Shown: positions 51,273 through 62,576, counted from the first letter of the stretch. The stretch: 64,000 nt of DNA from Candidatus Pelagibacter sp. (GCA_028408795.1 JAOOLP010000003.1:1-64000); one strand, 5' to 3'. The notes: generated from the sequence alone by a model not told the origin. A program made the numbers and translations.

Positions 51273-51949
51273 AAGATTTAATTACTATAGGCTTGCCTAG
51301 TAAAGGGCGATTAAAAGAAAAATCAATATCATTTTTTAATGATAGAGGGTTAAAAATTATACAAGGTGAAAAAGAAAGAAATTATTTTGGCACTATTGAA
51401 AATAAACCTAACCTTAAAATTATATTTCTACATGCTAAAGAAATAATTCAAAGACTAGGAGACGGAACACTAGATATTGGTGTATCTGGTCTTGATCTTT
51501 TGAAAGAGTCAGATTTAAACTTACAAAGTAAAATAAATATTCAAAAAAAACTTGATTATGGAAATGCAAACTTAGTGATTGCTGTGCCAGATGATTGGAT
51601 AGATGTGCAGACAATAGCTGATCTTGAAGAAATATCATTTGATATAAGATCAAAAAGAAATACCAGATTGAGGGTAGCTACTAAATATCCGAATTTAACC
51701 AACGATTTTTTGATTTCAAAAGGAGTTACCCAATACAAATTGATACCTAGTCTTGGTGCTACAGAAACATATCCTTTTATTGGTTCTTCAGAAATAATTA
51801 CTGATATCACCTCTACTGGAAAAACTTTGGCTGATAATAATCTACGAGTTCTTAAAGACGGATTGATACTTAGCTCTAGAGCATGTTTGTTTATCGCAAA
51901 AAAAAAGGCTGCAAAATTGCAGCCTTTTTTAAAATCTTTGGGTAAGTGA
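51269..51949 (+). CDS. hisG: ATP phosphoribosyltransferase, short form HisG
   Basis: 226 residues, the HisZ-dependent short form. IGLPSKGRLKEKS, GDGTLDIGVSGLDLL and the PRPP loop EIITDITSTGKTLADN are the family motifs. It carries out the first step of histidine synthesis. The last codons form a perfect terminator hairpin (51907-51924) before the TGA, so transcripts ending there would lack the stop codon. Confidence 0.93.
   Translation: MKDLITIGLPSKGRLKEKSISFFNDRGLKIIQGEKERNYFGTIENKPNLKIIFLHAKEIIQRLGDGTLDIGVSGLDLLKESDLNLQSKINIQKKLDYGNANLVIAVPDDWIDVQTIADLEEISFDIRSKRNTRLRVATKYPNLTNDFLISKGVTQYKLIPSLGATETYPFIGSSEIITDITSTGKTLADNNLRVLKDGLILSSRACLFIAKKKAAKLQPFLKSLGK
51898..51930. terminator. bidirectional terminator inside the 3' end of hisG
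   Basis: A9 (51898-51906), then GGCTGCAA-AA-TTGCAGCC (51907-51924), then T6 (51925-51930). The stem is a perfect 8 bp. Read leftward it follows the groEL stop by ~28 nt and has a T9 tail, so it is a good groESL terminator. Read rightward it lies within hisG codons, 17 nt before the stop. Confidence 0.88.
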
Positions 51950-51951
51950 AA

Positions 51952-53622
<1,671 letters not shown>

Positions 53623-53628
53623 TTAATG

Positions 53629-53925
53629 TTATTTTTTTCCTTTAGAAATTCCCATTATGTCAGCTTCTTTCATAATGCTATATTCTTTGCCGTCTATTTT
53701 CACCTCTGTTCCTGACCACTTTCCAAAAAGAACGATATCACCAACTTTAACATCCATCGGTGTTATTTTTCCGTTCTCATTTTTTGAACCAGGACCAACA
53801 GCTACTACTTCGCCTTCTTGAGGTTTTTCTTTAGCTGTATCTGGAATAATTATGCCTCCAGCAGTTTTTTCTTCGCTATCTAATACTTTTATAAGCACAC
53901 GATCGTGTAAGGGTCTAAATTTCAT
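53629..53925 (-). CDS. groES: co-chaperonin GroES
   Basis: 98 residues. [45 protein letters not shown] includes the mobile loop that binds Gro[18 protein letters not shown] closes the fold. The ATG has AGGAG seven bases upstream. There is no CIRCE element in the leader; a candidate RpoH promoter lies 35-64 nt upstream. Confidence 0.96.
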   Translation of the reverse strand: MKFRPLHDRVLIKVLDSEEKTAGGIIIPDTAKEKPQEGEVVAVGPGSKNENGKITPMDVKVGDIVLFGKWSGTEVKIDGKEYSIMKEADIMGISKGKK

Positions 53926-53959
53926 ACTTATTTCTCCTATAAATTTTGATGTAGGGCTG

Positions 53960-53989
53960 ATATGGTGAGTTTTGTAAAGATTTCAAGAG
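53960..53989 (-). promoter_or_regulatory. candidate heat-shock (sigma32/RpoH) promoter of groESL
   Basis: On the minus strand CTCTTGAAA (53989-53981) is followed after 13 nt by CACCATAT (53967-53960). The sigma32 consensus is CTTGAAA-N13-17-CCCCATNT, so only one base departs from it. It lies 35 nt before the groES ATG. Confidence 0.7.
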
Positions 53990-54057
53990 GTGAAAATCAC
54001 TAAAAAAAGGCTAATTTGCTATATTTTTGAACACAACTAAAAGAGAGACTATAAAAA

Positions 54058-54864
54058 TTGAGAAATTTAAATCATTTATCAGAAATATTTAACTTTTACG
54101 ATACTTATGTAATAGATCTTTGGGGTGTGATGCACAACGGAATATCATTAAATCCAAAGGCAATTGAAGTTATTGAAAATTTAAATAAAAATTCAAAAAA
54201 GATTGTTTTTTTGTCAAATGCTCCAAGACCTAGTTTTAAAGTTATTGAGTTTTTAAAAAAGATGAAAATGAATGAAAAGTTTTTATCTAAGGTAGTGACC
54301 TCAGGTGAGGCAGCAATGCAAGCAGTAAATCAACATAAATTCGGAAAAAACTTTTATCATCTTGGACCAGTTAGAGATAATTCAATATTTAAAAAAGTAG
54401 AAGAAAATAAAACATCTTTAGAAAAATGTGATTTTATACTTTGCACAGGATTTTTCGATGAAGAAGAAAATGATTTAAATTATTATCAATCATTGCTTAA
54501 AGATTATACTGAAAAAAAACTGATATGTACAAATCCTGATCTTGTAGTTCACAGGGGAGAGATCGAAGAACTTTGTGCTGGATCTATTGCCAAGCTATTT
54601 GAGACCATGGGAGGTGAAGTGATATATTATGGAAAACCTCACAAAGAGATTTATGGGATGTGTTTCAAGAAAGGAGAAAAGGTTTTAGCAATTGGAGATA
54701 ATTTAAGAACAGATATCAAAGGGGCCAATAATTTAAATATTGATAGCTTATTTATTTATAATGGAGTCCATAGAAATGAATTTAGAAATAATGAAGATCT
54801 TTCAAAGCTATTGACAAAATATAATGTAAAAACAAACTACTTTCAAAAAGAGCTTAAATGGTAA
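54058..54864 (+). CDS. HAD-superfamily class IIA hydrolase (NagD-like, TIGR01459 type)
   Basis: 268 residues from TTG 54058. The HAD motifs are DLWGVMHNG (first Asp is Asp in YVIDLWG, second acid replaced by Trp-Gly as in this subgroup), FLSNAPRPS (motif II), the lysine in YYGKPHKEIYG (motif III) and AIGDNLRTDIKGA (motif IV). A sugar-phosphate or nucleotide phosphatase is likely; the substrate is unknown. It lies 1 nt before ribF and is divergent from groES. Confidence 0.85.
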   Translation: MRNLNHLSEIFNFYDTYVIDLWGVMHNGISLNPKAIEVIENLNKNSKKIVFLSNAPRPSFKVIEFLKKMKMNEKFLSKVVTSGEAAMQAVNQHKFGKNFYHLGPVRDNSIFKKVEENKTSLEKCDFILCTGFFDEEENDLNYYQSLLKDYTEKKLICTNPDLVVHRGEIEELCAGSIAKLFETMGGEVIYYGKPHKEIYGMCFKKGEKVLAIGDNLRTDIKGANNLNIDSLFIYNGVHRNEFRNNEDLSKLLTKYNVKTNYFQKELKW

Positions 54865-54865
54865 A

Positions 54866-55780
54866 ATGAAAATTTATAGAAACTTAATAATAGAAAAAAA
54901 ACATAGAAATAGTGTAGTAGCTATAGGTAATTTTGACGGCGTTCATTTAGGACATCAAAAAGTTTTAAGACAGGCAAAAATTAAATCAAAAAAAGAGAGA
55001 CTTCCATTTGGTTTAATAACATTTGAACCAATGCCAGTAATGTTTTTTAATCCAAAAATAAAAAATCACAGAATTAACCAACTAAGTCAAAAAAAAAATC
55101 AATTAGAAAAATTAAAATTGGATTTTCTAGTTATCGTCAAATTCAATAAAAAATTTTCTTTGCTAAGCGCAGAATATTTTATCAAAAAGATAATTAAGGA
55201 TAAAATTCAATCAAGATTTATTTTTGTAAGCAAAAATTTTAGATTTGGAAAAAATAGAAAAGGTAATATATCTTTACTGAAAAACTATGAAAAGAAACTG
55301 GGATATAAAACAATAATTACTTCTCCGCTTAACAGATCAAAACGGATAATTTCATCAACAATAATTAGAAAAAAAATAAAAAAAGGAAACATTAGTGAGG
55401 TAAATAAACTTTTGGGTCGAACGTGGTCGATTGAGGGTAAAGTTGTTAAAGGAAAAAGAAGAGGAAGACTTATTGGATTCCCAACCTGCAATTTAAAGAT
55501 GAGAGATTATGTAATACCTAAACTTGGTGTTTATTCAGTCATAGTACAAACTAAACAGTTTAAAAAAAGAGGAATAGCGAATATTGGCTATAGACCGACA
55601 TTTAATGGTCTTAATTTACTTTTAGAAGTAAATATATTTGGAATTAATAAAAACTTATATAATAAGGAGTTAATTGTAAAATTTATTAAATTTATTAGAT
55701 CTGAAAAAAAGTTTAAAGGTCTAGAACAACTAAAGAAACAAATAAAATTTGATATAGTTCAATCTAAAAAAAATGACTAA
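54866..55780 (+). CDS. ribF: bifunctional riboflavin kinase/FAD synthetase
   Basis: 304 residues. The N-terminal FAD synthetase domain shows AIGNFDGVHLGHQKVL and the ISSTIIRKKIKKG motif; the C-terminal kinase shows GRTWSIEGKVVKGKRRGRLIGFPTCNL and ANIGYRPTF. It makes FMN and FAD. It overlaps ileS by 8 nt. Confidence 0.93.
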   Translation: MKIYRNLIIEKKHRNSVVAIGNFDGVHLGHQKVLRQAKIKSKKERLPFGLITFEPMPVMFFNPKIKNHRINQLSQKKNQLEKLKLDFLVIVKFNKKFSLLSAEYFIKKIIKDKIQSRFIFVSKNFRFGKNRKGNISLLKNYEKKLGYKTIITSPLNRSKRIISSTIIRKKIKKGNISEVNKLLGRTWSIEGKVVKGKRRGRLIGFPTCNLKMRDYVIPKLGVYSVIVQTKQFKKRGIANIGYRPTFNGLNLLLEVNIFGINKNLYNKELIVKFIKFIRSEKKFKGLEQLKKQIKFDIVQSKKND

Positions 55781-58508
55781 AGAAAATTTACAACTTCCAA
55801 AAACTGCTTTTTCAATGAAGGCAAATTTGCCCACAAAAGAACCATTGATATTGGATAAATGGGAAAAAAACAAAATTTTTCAAAAACTTAGAAAAAACTC
55901 ACTTGGAAAAGAAAAGTTCATTCTACACGATGGACCACCATATGCTAATGGCCACATCCACATGGGTACTGCTCTTAACAAAATTTTAAAGGATATGATT
56001 ACACGTTTTCATCAAATGAATGGTAAAGATTCTGTATATGTACCAGGCTGGGATTGTCATGGTTTGCCTATAGAATGGAAAATTGAAGAACAATACAAAA
56101 AAAAGAAAAAAAATAAAGATGAAATTCCGATTAAAGATTTCAGACAAGAGTGTAGAGAATTTGCAAAAGAATGGATTCAAATTCATGTTAAAGAGTTCAA
56201 AAGATTAGGGGTCGTAGGAGATTTTGAAAATTATTATTCCACGATGAGCTATGAAGCAGAGGCACAAATTGTAAGAGAACTTGGTAAATTTCTATTAGAT
56301 GGTAGTTTATATCAAGGCTTTAAACCCGTTTTATGGTCAACTGTTGAAAAAACAGCTTTAGCCGATGCCGAAGTAGAATATATGGACCACACTTCAAATA
56401 CAATTTTTGTTGCCTTTAAAGTTAAAAAAACCAATAAAAAGTTTTTAGAAAACTCTAATATTATTATCTGGACAACGACACCTTGGACTATTCCAGCTAA
56501 TAAAGCTCTAGCGTTTAATAATAATATTGAATATTCACTTGTAGAGATAAATCAGCTTGATTTCTTTAATGATAAAAAAATTGTTGTCGCTAGTAATTTA
56601 CTTGAGTCAATTATAAAATCTTGTGAAATAAATAGTTATAAGGTTATTAAAACTTTCAAAGGGTCTGATTTTAAAGGAACAATTTGTAGTCATCCATTTT
56701 TAGAAATGAAGTTTGATTACGATGTCCCAATGTTGGAGGCAAATTTTGTTGATTTAGATCAAGGAACAGGAATAGTACACTGCGCACCAAGTCACGGGCC
56801 TGATGATTTTAATTTATGTTTAAAAAACAATATTACTTCCACGTACACTGTAGATAATGCGGGGTTATACACAAATGAAGTCCCTTACTTTGAAAAAACA
56901 CACGTCTTTAAGGCAGATCCTTTGGTAATTGAAAAACTAAAAGAACAAAAAAGATTATTAAAAAATGACAAACTAAACCATAGCTATCCTCATTCGTGGA
57001 GGTCTAAAGCACCTTTGATTTATAGAGCTACTCCACAATGGTTTATCTCGATGGAAAAAAATTCATTAAGAGAAAAAGCAATAAAGGCAATTAACAATAC
57101 TAAATTTTTTCCAGAGAAAGGAAAAGATAGACTATTATCTATGATTGAAGGAAGACCTGACTGGTGCGTTTCAAGACAACGAGTCTGGGGAGTACCTTTA
57201 CCTATATTCATTGATAAAAAAACAAAAAAACCATTAAGAGACCAAAAAATAATTGATAGAATAGCTGAAATCTATGAGAAAGAGGGTTCTGATTGTTGGT
57301 TCACTGACGATGCAAAAAAATTTTTAGGAAATAATTATGATGCGAAAAATTTTGAAAAACTTAATGATATAGTTGAGGTATGGTTTGATAGTGGTTCTAC
57401 TCATAGTTTTGTTTTAGAAAAAAGAAAGGATTTAAAATGGCCTGCAGATATGTATTTAGAAGGTTCTGATCAACACAGAGGTTGGTTTCACTCTTCATTA
57501 CTAGAGTCATGTGGAACTAGAGGCAGGGCGCCTTTTGAAAATATTTTATCCCACGGATTTGTTGTTGATGGAAAAGGTTTAAAGATGTCTAAATCTTCGG
57601 GAAATGTTATTTCTCCAGATGAAATTTTGAAAAATTATGGAGCAGATATTTTAAGAGCTTGGGTTGCTTCATCTGATTACGCAGAGGATTTAAGAATAGA
57701 TAAGACCATACTTTCTCAACATGCTGAGTCATATAGAAAAATTAGAAACACATTTAGATTTATTTTAGGAAATATAAAAGACAATTTTCAGAAGCAAAAT
57801 ATAGAGTCTCTTAATTTGAAAAATTTTAACGAGTTAGAACAATATATTTTACACAAATTATTTTTATTAGATAATTCTATAAAAGATAATTTGGAAAATT
57901 ATAATTTCCATAAACTTTACAAAGAATTGTTAAATTTCTGTACTTTAGATCTTTCCTCTTTTTATTTTGATATAAGAAAAGATGTTTTGTATTGTGATAG
58001 TTTAGAATCAAAAAAAAGAAAAGATTGTGTAATAGTTTTAAATATAATTCTTGAATGTTTGCTAAAATGGTTTGCACCTATATTTGTTTTTACAACAGAC
58101 GAAATTTATAGTCTTGTAAGCAAGGACAATAAAAGCATTCATGAGCATACATTTTTAGAAATACCAAAAAATTGGAAAAATAAAGATTTAGATGAAAAAT
58201 GGAAAAAATTATTTAAGATCAAACAAGTGGCAAATATTGCCATCGAGGAAAAAAGATCTAATAAAGAAATAGGCTCTAGTTTAGAAGCTGAAATTAAAAT
58301 AACTGTAGATGAGAAAAATTTTAATCTTTTAGACGGTCTAGACTTAGCTGAATATTTTATTACATCAAAGGCTAAAAAAATAAAAGGAAAAGATAAAGAA
58401 TTTAAAATTGAAGTTTTTAAAACTAAAGGTACTAAGTGTCCTCGCTGCTGGAAAATTTTAGACAACAAATGTGAAAGATGTGAAACTATGGTCAAATCTA
58501 ATATCTAA
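55773..58508 (+). CDS. ileS: isoleucyl-tRNA synthetase
   Basis: 911 residues. The HIGH-type motif is in DGPPYANGHIHMGTALN, the editing domain has WTTTPWTIPANKAL, and the KMSKS motif is in KGLKMSKSSGNV. The C-terminal zinc finger CPRCWK...CERC is complete. It charges tRNA-Ile. The order ribF-ileS-lspA is conserved in proteobacteria. Confidence 0.96.
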   Translation: MTKENLQLPKTAFSMKANLPTKEPLILDKWEKNKIFQKLRKNSLGKEKFILHDGPPYANGHIHMGTALNKILKDMITRFHQMNGKDSVYVPGWDCHGLPIEWKIEEQYKKKKKNKDEIPIKDFRQECREFAKEWIQIHVKEFKRLGVVGDFENYYSTMSYEAEAQIVRELGKFLLDGSLYQGFKPVLWSTVEKTALADAEVEYMDHTSNTIFVAFKVKKTNKKFLENSNIIIWTTTPWTIPANKALAFNNNIEYSLVEINQLDFFNDKKIVVASNLLESIIKSCEINSYKVIKTFKGSDFKGTICSHPFLEMKFDYDVPMLEANFVDLDQGTGIVHCAPSHGPDDFNLCLKNNITSTYTVDNAGLYTNEVPYFEKTHVFKADPLVIEKLKEQKRLLKNDKLNHSYPHSWRSKAPLIYRATPQWFISMEKNSLREKAIKAINNTKFFPEKGKDRLLSMIEGRPDWCVSRQRVWGVPLPIFIDKKTKKPLRDQKIIDRIAEIYEKEGSDCWFTDDAKKFLGNNYDAKNFEKLNDIVEVWFDSGSTHSFVLEKRKDLKWPADMYLEGSDQHRGWFHSSLLESCGTRGRAPFENILSHGFVVDGKGLKMSKSSGNVISPDEILKNYGADILRAWVASSDYAEDLRIDKTILSQHAESYRKIRNTFRFILGNIKDNFQKQNIESLNLKNFNELEQYILHKLFLLDNSIKDNLENYNFHKLYKELLNFCTLDLSSFYFDIRKDVLYCDSLESKKRKDCVIVLNIILECLLKWFAPIFVFTTDEIYSLVSKDNKSIHEHTFLEIPKNWKNKDLDEKWKKLFKIKQVANIAIEEKRSNKEIGSSLEAEIKITVDEKNFNLLDGLDLAEYFITSKAKKIKGKDKEFKIEVFKTKGTKCPRCWKILDNKCERCETMVKSNI

Positions 58509-58509
58509 T

Positions 58510-59010
58510 ATGGATAAAAACAAAAAATTTTTAGAGCATTTAAATATAAAAAATCTAATTTGCTTGTTAGTTATTACAATTATATTTAGTTTTGATAGAT
58601 TAAGTAAAATTAAAATAATTGAACTTTTAATAGACAAGAACTCTTTATTCATTAATAATTTTATTAATTTAGATTTAGTTTGGAACACTGGTATAGGTTT
58701 TGGCCTATTTAGCTCGGACTCAAATTTAATTTATAATTTAATTACAGGAATAATATGTGTTGTAATAATGTGTTTGATTTATTTGATCTTAAAATCTAAA
58801 ATGATAGATAAATTATTATTTTCTTTAATTTTGGGAGGTGCATTAGGAAATGTCTATGACAGACTTACTTATTATGCTGTTCCAGATTTTATAGACATTC
58901 ATTTCAAAAATTTTCACTGGTTTACATTTAATATCGCAGATATATTCATAACTGTTGGAATTTTGGCTTTTATAACCAAAGATTTGATTTTGAAAGATGC
59001 AAAAAATTAA
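58510..59010 (+). CDS. lspA: lipoprotein signal peptidase
   Basis: 166 residues from ATG 58510, directly after ileS. Four membrane helices are visible, with the catalytic Asp pair in GNVYDRLTYYAVPDFIDIHF and FNIADIFITVG, and the N-terminal FSFDRLSKIKII. NTGIGFGLF replaces the common NxGxAFG motif. It cleaves the signal peptides of lipoproteins such as the one encoded next. It overlaps that gene by 14 nt. Confidence 0.9.
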   Translation: MDKNKKFLEHLNIKNLICLLVITIIFSFDRLSKIKIIELLIDKNSLFINNFINLDLVWNTGIGFGLFSSDSNLIYNLITGIICVVIMCLIYLILKSKMIDKLLFSLILGGALGNVYDRLTYYAVPDFIDIHFKNFHWFTFNIADIFITVGILAFITKDLILKDAKN

Positions 59011-59311
59011 TAGATCATTGTTATATTTTTTTATAGTGTTTTTTTTGCATTCGTGTGGTGCAATGTCAGATGCAGGTAAAGTTCTAAGAAATGAAAAAAT
59101 AAAAACAACAGACGAATTTCTGGTAAAAAAGAGACAACCTTTAGTTCTACCTCCAGATTATGATACTTTACCAACGCCAGGGACATTAAAAGGAAAAGTA
59201 GACACAAACGATAATATTAATAAAATTTTAAAGATTCCTAATCAGTCAGATACATCAAAATCAAACTCAACATCTGTAGAACAATCTATCTTAAATAAAA
59301 TTGGTAAGTGA
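58997..59311 (+). CDS. BamF-like lipoprotein (DUF3035)
   Basis: 104 residues. A signal peptide with lipobox FLHSC (Cys at ~20) is followed by GKVLRNEKIKTTDEFLVKKRQPLVLPPDYDTLPTP, the DUF3035 signature. The family includes the BamF subunit of the outer-membrane assembly complex in Caulobacter-type alphaproteobacteria. Position after lspA is typical. The C terminus is short and Ser/Thr-rich. Its stop overlaps the pgi GTG. Confidence 0.8.
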   Translation: MQKINRSLLYFFIVFFLHSCGAMSDAGKVLRNEKIKTTDEFLVKKRQPLVLPPDYDTLPTPGTLKGKVDTNDNINKILKIPNQSDTSKSNSTSVEQSILNKIGK

Positions 59312-60528
59312 AAAATAAAAAAATAATTTATAAAAATTTTATACAAAAAGACCACCTTAATTTGAAGTTAAATAAAAATTTACAAATTAAATATAATAAG
59401 CTTTTATCAAATATAAATAAATATCAAGATAATGAAAATGATGTTTTCCATACATTAACCAGAAAATTTAAAATAAACTTTCAAATTAAAGATTTAAAAA
59501 AATTTAAAAGATATAAGAGATTTGTTTTAATAGGAATGGGTGGATCGATTCTTGGATCTGAGGCAATTTATGAATTTTTAAAGTCAAAAATCAGAAAAAA
59601 TTTTCATTTTTTTGATAATTTAGATGAAGAAAAATTAGATATTTTCAGAAAAAGTCATAAGTTTAATAAGACTTTATTTATAGTAATTTCTAAATCAGGG
59701 GAAACTTTAGAGACACTATCAAACCTGGTAGCTTTAAAAATTTTAAAAAAAAATTCAAAAAATTTAATTGTAGTTACTGAAAAAAATAATGGATATTTAC
59801 ACTCCTTATCAAAAAAAATGAAATTTTACTTTATAGAACATAGAAGTTACGTAAGTGGCAGATATTCTGTGTTATCGGAGGTTGGAATATTACCAACATA
59901 TTTAATGGGTCTACAAATTAGTAACTTAAGAAAGAATTTATTAGTACATCTTAAAAATAAAAAAAATAAGTCATTTTTAAAAGATAGTACAATTAAATTA
60001 GCAAATATAATTTTAAGAAAAAAGATAAAAAGTTTAATACTATTTAATTATGAACCTAAACTTGAAAAATTTCTTTATTGGTACCAACAACTTATTGCTG
60101 AAAGTTTAGGTAAAAAAGGGAGAGGATTGCTGCCAATAATTTCTCCGGCTCCAAAAGATCACCATAGTTTGCTTCAACTTTACTTGGATGGTCCAAGAGA
60201 TAAATTGTTTTATATATTAAGTAGCAGTCAAGATTTTAAATATAAGATTTTTACGAAAAACCTAGGTGAAAAATTTAAATATTTAAATAATCTGAGCCTA
60301 AATCAAATTAAAAATGCACAAAAAAAAGCCTTTATGCAAAGTTTGAAAAAGAAAAAAATAGCTTTTAGGGAATTTAAAATTGGCCATTTTAATGAACAAA
60401 CTATAGGAGAATTATTCTCATATTTCATTATTGAAACTGCTATGATTGGAAAACTTATTAATATAAATCCTTTTGACCAACCAGCAGTAGAAAAGGTGAA
60501 AAAAGCTACAAAAAAAGAACTAAATTAA
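59308..60528 (+). CDS. pgi: glucose-6-phosphate isomerase, short form
   Basis: 406 residues from GTG 59308. The SIS fold shows GMGGSILGSEAIYEFL, VISKSGETLETLSN and LIAESLGKKGRGLLPI, with HFNEQTIGELFSYFIIE holding the catalytic Glu/His region. It is about 140 residues shorter than the E. coli enzyme (549), as in the compact bacterial forms. It interconverts glucose and fructose 6-phosphates. It converges on rsmD with a 4-nt overlap. Confidence 0.88.
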   Translation: MKNKKIIYKNFIQKDHLNLKLNKNLQIKYNKLLSNINKYQDNENDVFHTLTRKFKINFQIKDLKKFKRYKRFVLIGMGGSILGSEAIYEFLKSKIRKNFHFFDNLDEEKLDIFRKSHKFNKTLFIVISKSGETLETLSNLVALKILKKNSKNLIVVTEKNNGYLHSLSKKMKFYFIEHRSYVSGRYSVLSEVGILPTYLMGLQISNLRKNLLVHLKNKKNKSFLKDSTIKLANIILRKKIKSLILFNYEPKLEKFLYWYQQLIAESLGKKGRGLLPIISPAPKDHHSLLQLYLDGPRDKLFYILSSSQDFKYKIFTKNLGEKFKYLNNLSLNQIKNAQKKAFMQSLKKKKIAFREFKIGHFNEQTIGELFSYFIIETAMIGKLININPFDQPAVEKVKKATKKELN

Positions 60529-61082
60529 AATTTCCCAAAAATTATTTTAGATCGACTGTATCTTTTAACGATTAGAGGTTTTAAAATTCCACTTAAATCA
60601 TCTTGGCTTTTACTTTCCCTATGAATAATTATTAAATGATTTTTGGAATAAACCTTATTTTTTTTTATGAGCTTAACTTCATTGATAAATTCATTTTCCG
60701 CAAAAGGAGGGTCTAGGAATATTATATCAAATTTTTCTTTTTTTTTTGTATTTAAGTAATTTTCAATTCTATCTTTTATAATTAAAGTTTTTTCTTTAAT
60801 TGAAAGCGTAATTAAGTTTTTATTTAAAATTTCAATCGCATAATTATCTTTCTCGACAAATGTTACTCCTCTAGCGCCACGAGAAATACACTCAATTCCA
60901 AAAGATCCAGTTCCAGAATAGAGATCTAAAATATTTGCATCATCAAGCTTAATTTTCAAAAGATTTGAATGATTAATGATATTAAATATATTTTCTTTTA
61001 CAGAGTCTTTTAAAGGTCTTGTAATTTTTGATTTTAAAAAAGAAATAGATTTTCCTTTAAAGATACCACTGATTATCCTCAT
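60525..61082 (-). CDS. rsmD: 16S rRNA (guanine966-N2)-methyltransferase
   Basis: 185 residues. ISGIFKGKSI at the start, PLKDSVKENIFNII, LDLYSGTGSFGIECISRGA (SAM site) and the catalytic IFLDPPF motif are those of RsmD. It methylates G966 of 16S rRNA. Its start overlaps the purD stop by four bases. Confidence 0.92.
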   Translation of the reverse strand: MRIISGIFKGKSISFLKSKITRPLKDSVKENIFNIINHSNLLKIKLDDANILDLYSGTGSFGIECISRGARGVTFVEKDNYAIEILNKNLITLSIKEKTLIIKDRIENYLNTKKKEKFDIIFLDPPFAENEFINEVKLIKKNKVYSKNHLIIIHRESKSQDDLSGILKPLIVKRYSRSKIIFGKF

Positions 61083-62347
61083 TTATTTTGAATTACTCTC
61101 CATCCTATATCTTTTCTAAAAAAACCACCTTGCCAATTAATTCTTTTAATAATTTTAATAATATTACTTCTAATTTTAAAAAAGGTTTTTCCAACAGTTG
61201 TAATGTTCAAAACTCTTCCTCCATTAGAAAAAATATCTTCATTAATGTACTTAGTACCAGCGTGGTAAATAAAAGAAGTTTTTTTAAGTTTTATATTCAT
61301 TAAATTTTTTATTTTAATAAATTTTTTATACTTTCCTGGATAACCTTTCGAACATAAAACTATTGTCATACATTTAACTTTTTTCCATTTTATGTTAATA
61401 GCGTTTAACCTGTTAGTTACTGCAAAAGAAATAATTCTAACTAAATCTGTATTTAGCCTAGGCAATATTACCTGACATTCTGGATCTCCCATTCTAACAT
61501 TATATTCAATTAAAAAAGGTTCATTGTTTTTAATCATTAAACCTACATATAAAAATCCAGTGTAATGTTTCTTCTTTTTTTTTAAAGCTTTTAAAGTTGG
61601 AGAAACTATTTTTGTGATGATTTTCTTTTCTAATTCTTTAGTAATTATTTGTGCTGGTGAATAAGCACCCATTCCACCAGTGTTGGGTCCAATATCTTTT
61701 TCACCAACTCTTTTATGGTCTTGAGCAGATCCAAAAAATTTAAAACTTTTTTTATCAACTAGCAGAAAATAACTAGCCTCTTCTCCCTCTAAAAATTCTT
61801 CTAGAACTAATTTTTTCGATGATTTAAATTTACCATCAAAAATTTCATTAGAAACTTTTAATACTTGTTTTTTATTTTTACAGATTGTTACTCCTTTTCC
61901 AGCAGCCAAACCGTCTGCTTTAACTACTAGTGGAAATATATTTTTTTTTAGAAAATTATTTACGTCATTCTTATTTCGACATATTTTAAATTCGGCTGTA
62001 GGAATGTTATTTGCTTTACATAATGATTTCATAAAAGCTTTAGAGCCTTCAAGTTTTGCCGCATATTTATTTGGTCCAAAAACTTTAATCTTTTTTTTAA
62101 TAAGAAAATCTACAACACCCTTTACTAATGGTTCTTCCGGCCCAACGATAACTAAACTTATTTTGTAAAATTTGATAACTTTGAAGAGTTTTTTAAAATC
62201 AAGCATATCAATGTTAATATTTTTAGCAATTTTGGAAGTTCCTGCGTTACCAGGAATGCAAATAATATTCCTAGATAACTTAGAATCGTAGATTTTTTGA
62301 CACAAAGAGTGCTCCCTTCCACCACTACCTAATAATGCAATATTCAT
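61079..62347 (-). CDS. purD: phosphoribosylamine-glycine ligase
   Basis: 422 residues, ATP-grasp. LLGSGGREHSLCQKI, VVGPEEPLVKGVVDF, VVKADGLAAGKGV, GPNTGGMGAYSPA and YNVRMGDPECQVILPRL are the PurD motifs. It joins phosphoribosylamine to glycine in purine synthesis. It is divergent from the DUF2093 gene across 32 nt. Confidence 0.95.
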   Translation of the reverse strand: MNIALLGSGGREHSLCQKIYDSKLSRNIICIPGNAGTSKIAKNINIDMLDFKKLFKVIKFYKISLVIVGPEEPLVKGVVDFLIKKKIKVFGPNKYAAKLEGSKAFMKSLCKANNIPTAEFKICRNKNDVNNFLKKNIFPLVVKADGLAAGKGVTICKNKKQVLKVSNEIFDGKFKSSKKLVLEEFLEGEEASYFLLVDKKSFKFFGSAQDHKRVGEKDIGPNTGGMGAYSPAQIITKELEKKIITKIVSPTLKALKKKKKHYTGFLYVGLMIKNNEPFLIEYNVRMGDPECQVILPRLNTDLVRIISFAVTNRLNAINIKWKKVKCMTIVLCSKGYPGKYKKFIKIKNLMNIKLKKTSFIYHAGTKYINEDIFSNGGRVLNITTVGKTFFKIRSNIIKIIKRINWQGGFFRKDIGWRVIQNK

Positions 62348-62379
62348 AAGAAAAAATATACTATATGTTTATTTTATAA

Positions 62380-62574
62380 ATGAACAAAAAAAAAGCCAAA
62401 CTGAAATATAAAAATAACTCCTTTGATATTATTGAAGAGGGAGATTTTGTAGTTTGTGCTATCTCTGGAAAACAAATTTCTTTAGAAAATTTAAGTTATT
62501 GGAATGTTGATTTACAGGAAGCTTATTTTTCACCTATAGAAGTTAAAAAAAGTTTGTTAAAATTAAAAAAATAA
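62380..62574 (+). CDS. DUF2093-family small protein
   Basis: 64 residues. FDIIEEGDFVVCAISGKQISLENLSYWNVDLQEAYFSP matches the alphaproteobacterial DUF2093 family, which lies next to purD or exonuclease VII genes in many genomes. The single Cys and the short beta-rich core suggest a small zinc-ribbon-like or SH3-like fold, without proof. Function unknown. Convergent with the acyltransferase gene with a 2-nt gap. Confidence 0.85.
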   Translation: MNKKKAKLKYKNNSFDIIEEGDFVVCAISGKQISLENLSYWNVDLQEAYFSPIEVKKSLLKLKK

Positions 62575-62576
62575 AT

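Noticed and set aside
53926..54057. CIRCE (HrcA) element upstream of groES
   Set aside because: No TTAGCACTC/GAGTGCTAA-type inverted repeat is present; only the sigma32-like site fits.
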